A stretch of DNA of 64,000 nucleotides, taken from Cucumis sativus (lineage: Eukaryota; Streptophyta; Magnoliopsida; Cucurbitales; Cucurbitaceae). A program made the position numbers and the translations under genes. The stretch lies in contig NC_026657.2 in assembly GCF_000004075.3 (NCBI RefSeq), forward strand, positions 27,498,408 to 27,562,407. The letters are read 5' to 3'. The notes beneath the pieces are model-generated. The model was given only the letters and a program-made list of their open reading frames with translations, had not been told where the DNA came from and made no database searches. This document shows, piece after piece, positions 39,459-51,253 of this stretch; the stretch's first letter is position 1; every line of letters starts with the position of its first letter.

Positions 39459-41984
39459 TAATTTTATCTTTACTCTTCCCCGGATCTCTCATCGGATTCT
39501 CTCTTCTCTCTAAACTCCATCATTCAACTTTTGTGCTTCCCTTCTAATTGATTTTAAAAGAATGGTATAAGAAGATGGGCTAATAATTGTTAATATATAT
39601 TCTTTTGAAAAATGACCCATTCGTAATCAATTATAATTGAGGGTTCTTTCTTTCTTTCTTTCTTTCTTTTTTTTAAAGCATTTTAGATTTGCCGTTTGAA
39701 CTTTTTAACTCTTATTTTAAAAGTCAATATCAACAGATTTCAATTTTTTTAAAAAATGAATATATCTGTCAATGCTTAGAAGTTAAGTTAAAACATTGTC
39801 TAACCTTTTTTTTAGATTTAGAAAACATTTTATAAACTTTCAAAACTCTGACAAAAACTACAAAACGATTAAAACCGTGGATTTACTAAGGAATCGGAGG
39901 CTGGGGGCACGTGCCCCTCTCACATTATCGATTTTTGTATTTTAATATTAATTTTAAAATATTAGATTATAATATATATAAAATTTAACTTCATTTTGTC
40001 AAAATTTTGCTTATGACGTAGTAGTAGTTGTGCCCCTCCACAACCCGTAGGTTTAAATCTCATCTAAATAAATTTTTTCTCAAATATCAAATTTCTTCCT
40101 AAATTATTATAATATAGATTTTATTCAAAACATCAATAAATTTCTTTTTCTCAAATATCATTAATTTTTTTCTTAAATATCAAATTTCTTTCTAAATTTT
40201 AATGATTTTCTAAAAGAAAGATATCCAATTCTTCCTAAATTTCAACAATTTCCCAAAAGAAAAATAATTTTTTAAAAAGAGAAAAAAAAACTCATATATA
40301 ACCCTAACTTATTTATGAGACCTCATTTGTTATCTAACAAACAAACAAATAAATAAAATGTAACAAAATCGGTAATCTAAACTTCCACTCTCCTAACGAT
40401 ATTCCATCAAAAATATATTATTCTTTCTTTTTTCTTTTTTTTTTGTATGCAAATTTTAAATTCACATATTTACGTTACACAAAAATTATGTGAAAATTGA
40501 TGGTATTTCTTTATGGTTACAAATGTGGTGAATGTTATTGGAACATAAGTGAAACGTCGAGATATTTTTTCAACATTTTTAATATGTTTATTACATAGTG
40601 TCCGGTGCCCCTCTACATAGAATTTATGGATTCGTCCACACATATAAAAGTTTAGATGTAAAAATAGATAGTGTGATGTATAAAAATTTAAAGGTGAATT
40701 GAACTTGTAATTAAATCTAACCGGAAGTGCTTAGACTAAATGTTGGAATTATTTGTTGGTCAAATTTTAAAAGTTTTGTATTAAAATAAATAGAAAGATT
40801 ATGTTTAGTGAGAGAATAAAATATTGTATATAATAGTAATGGTAAAAGCAGTTTGGCTAATTTAAATATGATTAGTCCACCCACCACCTTAGGAAATTAA
40901 ATAAATTATAGTATATGGTCAATAAAAGGCCCAATTTTGTCCATCAAATTTAATATTAATATTACACAAACTTTTTGGCTCATTGCTTCTGCCTATTTCT
41001 TATATACATAACGTAACCTTTTTGTTTTTATTTTATGGTCACACTAAACCTAACTTTTGTTTTTATTTTATAAAATACTCTCATTTTTTAATTGCATTAT
41101 TCTTCGATCAAATAAAATTTTGTCACCACAGTAATTATATCGAGCTCAACCCAATTCAGGCACAGTGAAATTTGGGTCCAATTCAATTTTAGCACAAGCC
41201 CATCTTTTGGGCCCATAAATAAATTGGACCTAAGCCCATGTAAGTCTCAACCGAAGGTCGAAGCGAAGTATGACTCCAAACTCTGAAGAGCTAAAGTTCG
41301 AAAGATTGAAGCTCTAAAAATATAGTTTTCTTAAATCTTATGAAAGATTTGAAAATAGAAGCTCTTAAGATTATAACTTCCTCCAAGCTTTGAAGATCAA
41401 CAAACTATCCAAATGGGACAAGTCAAAGACCCATCCTCTAACGAGAACAACAAATTCAAAGGTCAATTCTCTCGAGAAAATCATCAAAACTAAGGTCAGT
41501 TGTCTAATAATAATAATAATAATAAAAAGCTTAAAGATTAAACTTTATTTTTAAAAAGAAAAAAAAAAACATCCAATACTTATATATAAAATAATAATAA
41601 GCCATACATCAACACTCCAATCATAATTTATTTTGTACAATCATTTACACTAATTTAATCTTTTTAATTAGAATTATCTATACATCAACTCTAATCACAA
41701 TCCATTTTGTAAAATCAACCCTATTTAAAGAGTAGCACAAAAAATTAGAAATCAAACTGATTCAAATTATCAATACCAAAAAAAAAACTTATGATTTTAA
41801 CTTACATATATAATTATTAAATCATAATTTTAATGGATACATTGTCTAAGAATAAAATTTTATCTTAAAATCATCGTCTTCTCATTGCCTTGTTTCTTGT
41901 TTGACCATGCAAAGAAGGAAAAAACTTGGATAATACATTGGGATGCACCCATCTACGTGCTTTTCCATCCTTCCATCACACACA
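39459..41984. other. Intergenic region with old repeat fragments
   Basis: It starts with the promoter side of acyltransferase 3, followed by a TTTC microsatellite near 39645-39667. At 39890-40650 two GTGCCCCTC-containing segments and a GGATTCGTCCAC word suggest a decayed transposon of a common plant type. At 41140-41500 a stretch rich in AAGCCCAT and GAAGCTC words resembles decayed LTR sequence. No gene is supported. Confidence 0.4.
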
Positions 41985-42745
41985 CACTACAAAAACTTGG
42001 TAGTTACCCGATGCAGTACAGCTTCGGGGACGATTACAAAATGTGTCGGACACAACTTTTTCGACATTTTCGTCAACGTCGAGAAGGACTTCGAAAAAAT
42101 CATGTCGGGAGACCCATTCCCGACGCAGGACGAAAATGCATTAGAATTTCTCTTTTCCCGACGTTCATTTGGTCGACACCATCAATGTATCAGGGTAACC
42201 TATATGACTCTATCGACGTCCTCGTCACATCGAGAGAAGGCATTGCCTGATGCTACGTTGTGGAACATGTCCCTGATGTCATCTTATATGCGTCATAAGA
42301 AGACCTTTTCCCCACGCAGTACATGCATCGGACATAGTAATTCGAGGTTTTTTTTTTTTTTTTTGCTTTTTTTTTTCTTTCTTTTTTAGTTGTTATTATT
42401 GTTTTTTTAATTTTTAATTTTTTGTTTCGATTGTAGTTTCTATACGATTCCATTTCGATTTAATTTAAATAAAAACTGAACAACCAAAATAGTAAATAAT
42501 ATATCCAAATTGAAATTTTATTATAATTAAATAAACGTTGGTCACAAGAACACATTTTCAAATTTGTTAAAAAAATTACATGAAAAAAAATTAAAAAAAT
42601 TTAGTCGTGAACGCCATACTGGATAGGTCCAAATCTATGAGGACACAAAAAAAATTAAATTTAGATATATATCATGTTAATATCACTAATAATGCAAAAT
42701 AAACAACGTTAAAGGTAAAAAAAATGCTTATCACGAGATCTCCAC

Positions 42746-44180
42746 TCATGGTCCTCTCTGTGCCCGACTCATTTCTTCAATCTTCTTCATCATTTCTTTC
42801 ATTTGTTTAGATTGCAGCTCGGACATCCTTCTCTGCTCTTCAATCATGTACCTAGCTTCTTGAAGCTCGAATCTTTGTTGCTCAATGAGAATTACAGATT
42901 GCGAACAAGTGGTAGAATAATCGCTAGTAGGACTTGGGCGGGACTTAGGTTTGGGTCCCCAACTAAGACCTTTTGAGTAGCCTGGACGCTTACCCAAAAT
43001 GATCTCGCAAATATCATCCTCAAAGAGTGGTTGAGAACCGTATGAGGTAAGCTGGACTAAAGTTCTAGCATTTGACTCTACAACAAATTAAATTTTATGT
43101 AAGTTATGAATTAGAGAAGTATAAGTACAAAATTAAAACAAAATCAAGTTCAAACTTACATGTGCATCCACAGTCGCCTGTGAAATAAATTCTCCACTCC
43201 GAGCATGGGTTACTTGGAATAATTCTAGCTGGGCGGCAGACCTCGTTCTTCAACGAGGTCGTGTTGTCGTTGTAGAAATGACTTTGACCCGCTACTGTGA
43301 ATGTAAAGTTGCTTCTGTCTAGCAGTCTTGTTCGTCCATGATTGCTCCTGCATGAAAATGTTTGTTAAAAGTACACACACGTTAAGAAAACTAAGTGAAA
43401 TAACACATACCATTACAATTTGTAGATCTCACCTGAAATGCACGGCTCATGTAGTGATTGTCCAGGAAGTACCAATCTTCCATACATCCCACCAATATGT
43501 GAGGTGGATTGGCACGTGCTTGTTCCGAGTTGTTGTACAATTTGAAATGTCTGTGACAGTAGTACTTGAACTCTTTGAAAGATGTGAGCATCTGATGCTA
43601 AAAAAATCTAGTAAGTGTTTGATCATTGAAATCAAGTACGAAAAAGATCTAGAAAGGAAAAACAAATTCACACGTTAGCTTTGTTTATACAATGATGTGT
43701 ATGTCTCTACAAAAAAACTAATGCACTTTTGATTTTACCTGTAGATCGCCTGTGACGACCTCAATGTATTCTCTCCCAACATTGGCCCACTTAAGGCAGC
43801 GAACTAGAAATATATTTCTCTCATACACGCCAATGACGTTGTTGAATAGTACAACATGTGGAGATATTGGCTTTTTTGCTCCTGGAGTTATGGTAATTGG
43901 AATTCTACCATTCTTCTAAACGTACCTCTCCAACTTCAAGTTTCGAAACTACGACGTCTCCTGGGAGTTGGAGTGGGTTGAGACACTTCTGCTGGAGAAA
44001 TCAAGTCATGTTATTAACAAATTGTGACTAAATGTAATTGTTCGCACTTAACATCAAATTAATTACCACTTGGGATATGTCACCTACCGAGGACGTCGTT
44101 GGTCCCACGTTATTCAACTCGTCGCAGAACTAGAGAAATAGAGCATTCATGTCATCAAAACTATGTGGGAATGAAGACAT
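42746..44180 (-). pseudogene. Ptta/En-Spm second gene of the CACTA element (transposase_24 type)
   Basis: From ATG 44180 the product begins MSSFPHSFDDMNALFL, meets TAG, and continues FCDELNNVGPTTSSVGDISQ. Later pieces are FKEFKYYCHRHFKLYNNSEQ then ARANPP, RQKQLYIHSSGSKSFLQRQH, and a C-terminal part with GKRPGYSKGLSWGPKPKSRP and a Glu/Met/Lys-rich coiled coil up to the stop at 42746. These are standard blocks of the plant CACTA-associated protein. The early stop, frame changes and possible introns make it non-functional as it stands. Confidence 0.8.
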
Positions 44181-44317
44181 AGTACCTATAGACATATGAT
44201 CCAAAACTAATTAAACAAATATGAGTACATGAAACTGAATGCATAAAATAATGAAATATGTGGATACGTGGTTCTTCAATATCATTTGTCATTGTTTGAT
44301 TCACTTTGATGGAACAA

Positions 44318-45036
44318 TCAGTAATCCTCATAGTTGTCTATGAAGTCGTCAGCAACGTTTGAACAAATCAGTCTTTCAACAATTGCAGGATCAACATCAG
44401 GACTGCACAGAGTGTCATCCTTAATTGTCTCGAAGATGTGATGTCCAACAATGATTTTCACTGTATTCAGTTATTCATTCTCAACATCATCGACTTTTGG
44501 CACGTCTCATATACGTTTATTATGTACCACTTGAGCAACCCTCCAATTTGTACCCTTTTTGGGTCCTCTATGTAAAATAATTGGTGGCCCTATGTCGCAA
44601 GCATGACTGGTTCGTTGATGAACAAAAAATGGGACGTGTTGATTGATTTGTACCCTAACTCCACATGTTTCCTATGACTTTTGTTGTTGTTTGTGTCTTA
44701 CCACGTACACTTTAATAGCCAGACACGTTGTCCCATGGGATAATAAACGTCCAGCACTTCATCAAGAACATCGTAGAAATTATAATTCTCTCCATCGACT
44801 ACCATTACTCCACTGTTTTGTGTAGTGTGTCTGGAATCTCGTTCTACCGTGTGAAACCTCACTCCACTATGTGAAATCTCACTCCATCGACAATGCATCC
44901 ACTGTAAGACTGAATGAGTACCAATAAATGTAAGAGATGGAAGTTCACTGCCTATCCATGATACAATTATTCTGTATAGGAGGAGGATATTCTGATGGTT
45001 AATAGATGTTGCTCCACACCCTCTAATGAGTACCAA
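44318..45036 (-). pseudogene. TNP2-type CACTA transposase, C-terminal remnant
   Basis: VRFHTVERDSRHTTQNSGVM and NFYDVLDEVLDVYYPMGQRV then WLLKCTW match the C-terminal domain of TNP2 transposases. A stop (TAA) directly after TW is followed in frame by DTNNNKSHRKHVELGYKSIN and NWRVAQVVHNKR, ending at 44318. The catalytic N-terminal two thirds are absent. Confidence 0.78.
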
Positions 45037-45860
45037 AATTTGAGTTCATACATCTCTTACATGGACACCTTATTCTTCTGTAAGCATCGACGTGGAACTT
45101 GACAATCTCTAAAAATTGGGACACACTCTCTCTATACTCAATAGATAATTTATTCCTAACTTTCATCTAACTCTTGTCTATCGTTAAAGACTAAAACATA
45201 AATGTTTGATCATTAGTCCTATATTTTCCCTATCAAAACCCTAAACTTATTTAATCCATGAATAAGTTATGCTCAATCCTCCCAATCTTTTAATTGAAGC
45301 TAAGTTCAAACTACAAAGGCTATCATAACTGCAGTATAGCCATGACAAATTAACCAAATACCCTAAAGAGAAGAGACTACCATAATTAATTGCAGGATGA
45401 CCATAAGAAATCAACAACAAATTCCTAGTAGATCTACCAACTAAAACTATTAAAAACAAACAACAATAAAAGTTGAACTAAATGCTACAACCTATTAGTG
45501 GTGTGTTGGGATAGCCAACCTATTTCCGACGCCATTAGTGATGTGTTGGGAATAGATGCCCTTTTTTCCAACGTCTTTGACATCGTGTCGGAGGAAGGCC
45601 ACCAGTACAATTAATGATTTGTCCTTTACCGGACGCTACACTGTAGACATTTTGAACGCCTACATAGTCTCATCGTCTACAGTAATGGGTCAAGAATATG
45701 TATACTTTTGCATGACGTTTTTGATGTGTCTTATCATGCATCGGGAACAGAAACCTCCCTCGATGTCAAACATGGTGCGTCAGAGGAGATCCCTTTCTAG
45801 CGACGTTTTGTCTTTTCATGATGTTTTGTGCATCAAGAAAATTCTCAATTTGTTGCAGTG

Positions 45861-47232
45861 ACAAATTAAAAAAAGAAATTATTATTTAAAAATAAGTTTT
45901 AACGTTGTTTTAATCATTGCCCTACCACAAATGTAAATAAATAGGTTAGACCCTTAGACGTGGAATAGGAAATATTAAATTAAGGTAATCTTAAATGAAA
46001 TAAAATATATGGTGAGTTTGTTTAATAGAGTAACAAAATCATAAATTGATAATAAAGATGGCATTGAACAACCACTAAGGTAGGCTGTATTATCTAAAAT
46101 AAAATAACATTACCCAATCTAAGTGCATGTGAGAGAATAGTTGTTTTTATAATAACAACTATTCTATTTCTAACTACATGCATTCCACGTATGCCTATTT
46201 TTAAATTTTTTAATTTTTTAAATATTTTTCTTCTCATTTTATTTAATTATTTACGATTAGCTTTTATAATATATACATACTCTTCTGCCCTTTGTTGACT
46301 ATTTTTGTATTTGAGTTAATGCATTCAAATGGTTACCTTTACTTAAACAAATCCAACCATCTAGAATCTATATTATAAGTATTTCAAATTGTTTATTTAC
46401 TTTTTCAAGTCAGAGAAATTTGACTTTATAAAAGATTGGACCGAGATATAATTTTAAAATATTTTTTAAATAACAAATAACCAACAATTATATACAATAA
46501 TAATAACCATTGAATAATGAGAAAAGTGAAGTGTGTGGGACTCACGTATAGAAATAATGAGAAAATAAAATAATGTGGGATCCAGTGTAGTATAAATATG
46601 AAAATAAGAACAAAAAAAATATGTGAGGTCCACTGCATGGAAGTCGTGGACAGGGTACATGACTTCACCTAAAATCACCTATTTTTCAAAATAGTTTTGC
46701 ACCCACCCTATTTTTGATATATGTTTTTCCAAAATGGGTTATTAAAGTAAATTGATGATCTATTTTATAAAGAATATTGATGGATGAAAGTTTAATGATT
46801 TAATTGATAAAAATATATATTTAACCTAACGTAATATTAATTGATTCATTTAGAAAGAAAGAATTGAAATGAAAAGAAGACATAAAATTTATGATAGAAA
46901 TGGATATTACTGTTAAAGAAAAATGTGCCATCACATGGCAATAATTTTATAAGATGGTAGATATTAATTAATGGCAGTACGTATTGAAGTATTGGTCAAT
47001 TCTTGGTTGTGGAATTCAATTTTTTTTAAAAAAAATACATTTTTAAAGTTCTGAACACACTATATTATATATATATCATATAAATTTATTCCACGTGGTT
47101 CATTTATAGCCATTATTTTAATCATTGGAAAATGAAAACATACAAAATAAAATGAAAAAACAAAAAACTATTAAATTCCATTTACATCCTTCTTCTTCAC
47201 TTCCATTCCCAAGACCAACAGATCAACAAATA
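45861..47232. other. Intergenic region upstream of acyltransferase 4
   Basis: AT-rich with no recognised gene. The last 150 bases have promoter-like elements for the next gene (see separate entry). Confidence 0.5.
47091..47111 (+). promoter_or_regulatory. Palindromic G-box near acyltransferase 4
   Basis: CCACGTGG at 47091-47098 is a perfect G-box about 135 bases upstream of the preferred ATG. TATA-rich sequence (47060-47085) precedes it and CATTTATAG (47101-47109) follows it. G-boxes bind bZIP/bHLH factors, often in ABA or light responses; use here is inferred. Confidence 0.4.
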
Positions 47233-48291
47233 ATGGAGGCAGAAATCATAAACTTAACCAAGGTATGGTTAACCGTCTTTATTTCTCTCGGTTACTGCCA
47301 CGCCACCGCCAAACTCCTCAATCCCGGCCCAGCCCGCTTCCTCGCCATCGCTCCCGTCGTCCTCATCTTCTTCCTCCTCCCTCTCCAACTTACCTCCATC
47401 CACTTCGGCGGCGCCACCTGCTTCTTCGTAACATGGCTCGCCACCTTCAAGCTTCTCCTCCTCACTGCCGGCGACGGCCCTCTCTCCACTACCCCGCCGC
47501 TTCCTCTCCACCGATTCATAGCCATATCTTGCTTGCCCATCAAGATCCTAGAAAACCCCTCGGAGAAATCGGCCCCCAAGAATAACCGAGCGGAAACCCT
47601 GAACGAAAAACCCAAATCGTTTCTGAACTACTCAATTAGAGCCTTAATCGTTGTTCTGATGGTGAAATTGTACGATTACTCTCACTTTTTCCACCCGAAA
47701 CTTGTTCTGTTCATTTATAGTTGGCACGTTTACCTTCTCCTTGAGATTATTCTGGCGATCACGCAGTTTTTTGGTCGTAATCTGCTCGGAATCGAGCTGG
47801 AACCGCAATTTCGGGATCCGTACTATTCGACTTCGCTTCAGGATTTTTGGGGAAGGCGATGGAATCTGATGGCGACAAATATTCTTCAGCCGGCGGTTTA
47901 CAAGCCAACGGTGAAGATAGCTGCTAGGGTAATAGGGAGGATGTGGGCGCCGTTGCCGGGGGTGATGGCGACGTTCTTGGTGTCGGCAATGATGCACGAA
48001 CTGATATTTTATTATTTGGGGAGAATGAGGCCGAACTGGGAGATCACGTGGTTCTTTGTTATACATGGAATTGCTTTGACGGTGGAGATTATGATGAAGA
48101 AGATGTTGCCAGAGAAGCGGAGGTTACCGGCGAAGGTGTCGGTGCCGGTGACTCTAGTTTTCATATTCTCGACGGCGATTTGGTTGTTCTTTCCGCAGTT
48201 CGTGAGATTGAGGTTGGACGTGAGAGCGTTTGAAGAATACGCCGCGTTGGCTAATTTTGTCAAGAAGGTGGCTTTCTCATTGGTCGGTTGA
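47233..48291 (+). CDS. Wax synthase-like MBOAT acyltransferase 4
   Basis: Intronless, 352 residues from ATG 47233 (MEAEIINLTKVW), aligned with the start of copy 3. The frame is open further upstream, with an ATG at 47152, but that extension is Lys/Ser/Pro-rich and has no counterpart. Motifs: DPYYSTSLQDFWGRRWN and SAMMHELIFYYLGR with the putative catalytic His, plus several membrane spans. The cytosolic loop after FIAISCLPIKI is long and charged (EKSAPKNNRAETLNEKPK). It is the only copy on the plus strand, separated from the other three by the CACTA element. Probably an ER acyltransferase making wax or sterol esters; the acceptor is unresolved. It has the strongest GC contrast to flanking DNA. 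Confidence 0.9.
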   Translation: MEAEIINLTKVWLTVFISLGYCHATAKLLNPGPARFLAIAPVVLIFFLLPLQLTSIHFGGATCFFVTWLATFKLLLLTAGDGPLSTTPPLPLHRFIAISCLPIKILENPSEKSAPKNNRAETLNEKPKSFLNYSIRALIVVLMVKLYDYSHFFHPKLVLFIYSWHVYLLLEIILAITQFFGRNLLGIELEPQFRDPYYSTSLQDFWGRRWNLMATNILQPAVYKPTVKIAARVIGRMWAPLPGVMATFLVSAMMHELIFYYLGRMRPNWEITWFFVIHGIALTVEIMMKKMLPEKRRLPAKVSVPVTLVFIFSTAIWLFFPQFVRLRLDVRAFEEYAALANFVKKVAFSLVG

Positions 48292-48936
48292 GTTTTCTTT
48301 TCTTTTTTCTCTTTCTTTGGGTGGGTCACGGTAATTGGTGGGTTGTTATTAATTGTATTAGATCCAAAATCTAATAATTAAATTTTGATGAAATATATTT
48401 AATATCGAAAATATATAATATTAAAAATAAATAGCATTAAAATTAAGAAAATATAAATTCTCTAAAAAAGTTCACTTATGCCAATTTGTTTGTAATTTCA
48501 ATATACATGTCAATCTAACCAAACTCATCCAATAACACTATTTATAGGCAAATAACTGATCACTCAGAATAGATATCCTCAAACACATGGTAAAAGAGGT
48601 GAATGTGGAAGAGAATGACACACGCACAAAACACTAATCATACATCTATTTTAATAATATTTATAATACATTTTCCTTTTCAAAGTTGATAGTAAATGAA
48701 GTCATGTAAAAAATATTAGAATTAAAATTTTTGCGTTACCTAATAAAGTTGATTTTGAAAAATAGATTGAGCTACTCTTTTTTAAAATATATTCAATCCC
48801 TACTCTTGAAGTTGACATAATATAATAACTCTGTCAATTCAACTATGTTTACCTAAATTTATATGAATTAGGCTATATGTTCATAATTTTTAAGCATGTT
48901 TGTTAATGTTAATTTTTATAAATCTATTTCTTAAAA
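48292..48936. other. Acyltransferase 4 3' UTR and spacer
   Basis: AT-rich, nothing recognised. It ends at the target duplication CCGTT (48937-48941) of the LTR element. Confidence 0.5.
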
Positions 48937-48941
48937 CCGTT

Positions 48942-49495
48942 TGTTGAATAAGAAATTTTGAGACCAATCACAAATTGCCACATCATTTATTAAGTTAATG
49001 ATGAAAAGTACAAATAATTAAATTTAGAACTAATTAAAATTGACATTTGCCCCAAATTAAAGAATTGAAAAAAAAATATAAATTGACAATTCTAATAATG
49101 TCACATGTTTTCATCTTAATCGTTGGGTTAAGTTAATCATTTTGATTCAATTAAATATTATTTACTTGGATTAAGTTCAATTAAACTAAAAAATAAGTTT
49201 AATTGAACCCAAAGACTAAATATAACCTAAATCCATATGGTTGAGCCCATGAGTCCGGTTCATGGACCAACCAGGTTTAAGCCCATACACAAGCGAACTC
49301 TATAAATAGAAGAATTCTCCTCATTTATAGGGGTTGGAAATTTTTTACTCTAGAAGATCTACAGAGAATTCTCCCAAAAACTAGAAGACTCCCTAACTCC
49401 TGAAGTCGACCAAGATTGAAGCTCCTTTGAAGATACAAATTTTCTTCCAAGATACAAATTTTCTTCCAAGACTCCAACTTCAAGAACATCACGTG
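48942..49495 (+). repeat. 5' LTR, truncated at its 3' end
   Basis: Co-linear with the first 546 bases of the right LTR, but with a small internal tandem duplication (GATACAAATTTTCTTCCAA twice near 49432-49470). Homology stops at CATCACGTG (49487-49495), where minisatellite units begin. Confidence 0.85.
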
Positions 49496-50875
49496 AGAGG
49501 ATTCATCTTTGTCTTCTCCCATGTGTTGCAACCAAGAGGATTCATCTTCATCTTCTCCTAGGAATCGCAACCAAGAAGATTCATCTTCATCTTCTCTTAG
49601 GTGTTGCAACCGAAGAGGATTCATCTTCATCTTCTTCTAAGTGCTGCGCAACCGAAGAGGATTCATCTTCATATACTCTAATGTGTCGCAAGTGAGAGGA
49701 TTCATCTTTGTCTTCCTCCATGTGTTGCAACCGAGATGATTTATCTTCATCTTCTCCTAGGAGTCGCAACCAAGAAGATTCATTTTCATCTTCTCTCAGG
49801 TGTAACAACCGAAGAGGATTCATCTTCATCTTCTCCCAAGTGCTGCAACCGAAGAGGAATCTTTGTCTTCTCCCATGTGTTGCAACCAAGAGGATTCATC
49901 TTCATCTTCTCCTAGGAATCGCAACCAAGAAGATTCATCTTCATCTTCTCTTAGGTGTTGCAACCGAAGAGGATTCATCTTCATCTTCTTCTAAGTGCTG
50001 CAACCGAAGAGGATTCATCTTCATATACTCTAATGTGTCGCAAGTGAGAGGATTCATCTTTGTCTTCCTCCATGTGTTGCAACCGAGATGATTTATCTTC
50101 ATCTTCTCCTAGGAGTCGCAACCAAGAAGATTCATTTTCATCTTCTCTCAGGTGTAACAACCGAAGAGGATTCATCTTCATCTTCTCCCAAGTGCTGCAA
50201 CCGAAGAGGATTCATCTTCATCTTCTCCCAAGTGCTGCAACCGAAGAGGATTCATCTTCATTTGCTCTAAGGTGTCGCAAGTGAGATGATTCATTTTTGT
50301 CTTCTCCCATGTGTTGCAACCGAGAGGATTCATCTTCATCTTCTTCTAGGAATTGCAACCGAGAAGATTCATCTTCATCTTCTACTAAGAGTCGCAACCA
50401 AGAAGATTCACCTTCATCTTCTTTCAGGTGTTGCAACCTAAGAGGATTCATCTTCATCTTCTTCTAAGTGCTACAACCAAAGAGGATTCATCTTCATCTT
50501 CTGTCATATGTCATAGCTGAGAAGATTCATCATAATCTTCTCCCAGGTGCTGCAATCGAAGAGGATTCATCTTCATCTTCTCCCATATGTCATAGCTGAG
50601 AGGATATCCTCATCTTCATCTTCTCCCAGGTGCTGCAACTGAAGAGGATTCATCTTCATCTCCTCCCATATGTCATAACCGAGATGATTCATCTTCATCT
50701 TTTCTCATATGTCATAGCTGAGAGGATTCATCTTCATCTTCTCCTATATGTCGTAGCTGAGAGCATTCATCTTTATCCTTTAACAAGTGTCGCAACTCGG
50801 CCGATGAGATTCATCTTCATCAGCTCTAAGGTGTCGTAGCTGAGAGGATTCATCTTCATCTTCTCCCTAGTATCA
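49496..50875. repeat. 39-bp minisatellite with a higher-order period
   Basis: Roughly 35 units of about 39 bp built on GAGGATTCATCTTCATCTTC followed by TCC-(C/T)A(A/T)GTG(T/C)TGCAACC. A nine-unit block is repeated in order (49507-49860 and 49861 to about 50212), retaining unit-specific variants. Since 39 is 13 codons, several frames stay open on both strands (minus strand peptides with EDEDESS repeats); these are not taken as genes. Confidence 0.92.
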
Positions 50876-50877
50876 CA

Positions 50878-51234
50878 ACCAAGAAAGAAAGAAAAAAAAA
50901 AAAAAAGAGAGAAGCAAGAAGAAGAAAGAATAAAATGTTGAAGAAGAAAGAAGGAAGAAAGAATAAAATGTTGAAGAAGAAAGAAGGAAGAAAGAAAAAA
51001 AGAAGAAGAAAGAAAAAAGAAGAAGAAGAAGAAGAAAACCAAGAAGAAAGAAGAAGAAGAAGAAAACCAAAAAGAAAGAAGAAGAAGAAAAACAAAAAGA
51101 AAGAAGAAGAAGAAGAAAACCAAGAAGAAAGAAGAAGAAGAAGAAAACCAAAAAGAAAGAAGAAGAAGAAAAACAAAAAGAAAGAAGAAGAAGAAGAACA
51201 AAAACAAAAAGAAGAAGAACAAAAAAAAAAAAAA
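50878..51234. repeat. Purine-only GAA/GAAA tract
   Basis: About 350 bp almost free of pyrimidines on the plus strand, made of AAGAAG and AAAGAAG words with occasional ACC or ATG. A unit containing AATAAAATGTTGAAGAAGAA is tandemly duplicated at 50928-50990. Lys/Glu and Phe/Leu open frames here are composition artefacts. Confidence 0.92.
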
Positions 51235-51253
51235 ACGATGAAGCTCAATTGCT

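Larger units (their letters stand above)
41985..45860 (-). mobile_element. Non-autonomous CACTA (En/Spm) element
   Basis: The left end is CACTACAAAAACTTGG (41985) and the right end TTGTTGCAGTG (to 45860), whose complement begins CACTGCAACAA. Both sides are bordered by ACA (41982-41984 and 45861-45863), a perfect 3-bp target duplication as expected for CACTA. Subterminal regions carry repeated CGACG/GTCGG words (42000-42330, 45520-45840). Inside, on the minus strand, are only the C-terminal part of a TNP2-type transposase and a broken Ptta-type gene. The transposase catalytic part is gone, so this copy cannot move itself. Confidence 0.9.

Noticed and set aside
39890..40650. Defined transposon with terminal inverted repeats
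   Set aside because: GTGCCCCTC words at both sides look transposon-derived but the ends do not form convincing inverted repeats or target duplications.
49325..50457. Several 60-127 residue open frames on both strands
   Set aside because: All are products of the 39-bp (13-codon) minisatellite; no start context, no conserved domain, frames change at each indel.
49496..50875. CRISPR-like regular repeat
   Set aside because: No unique spacers: the whole unit repeats, and the genome is a plant.
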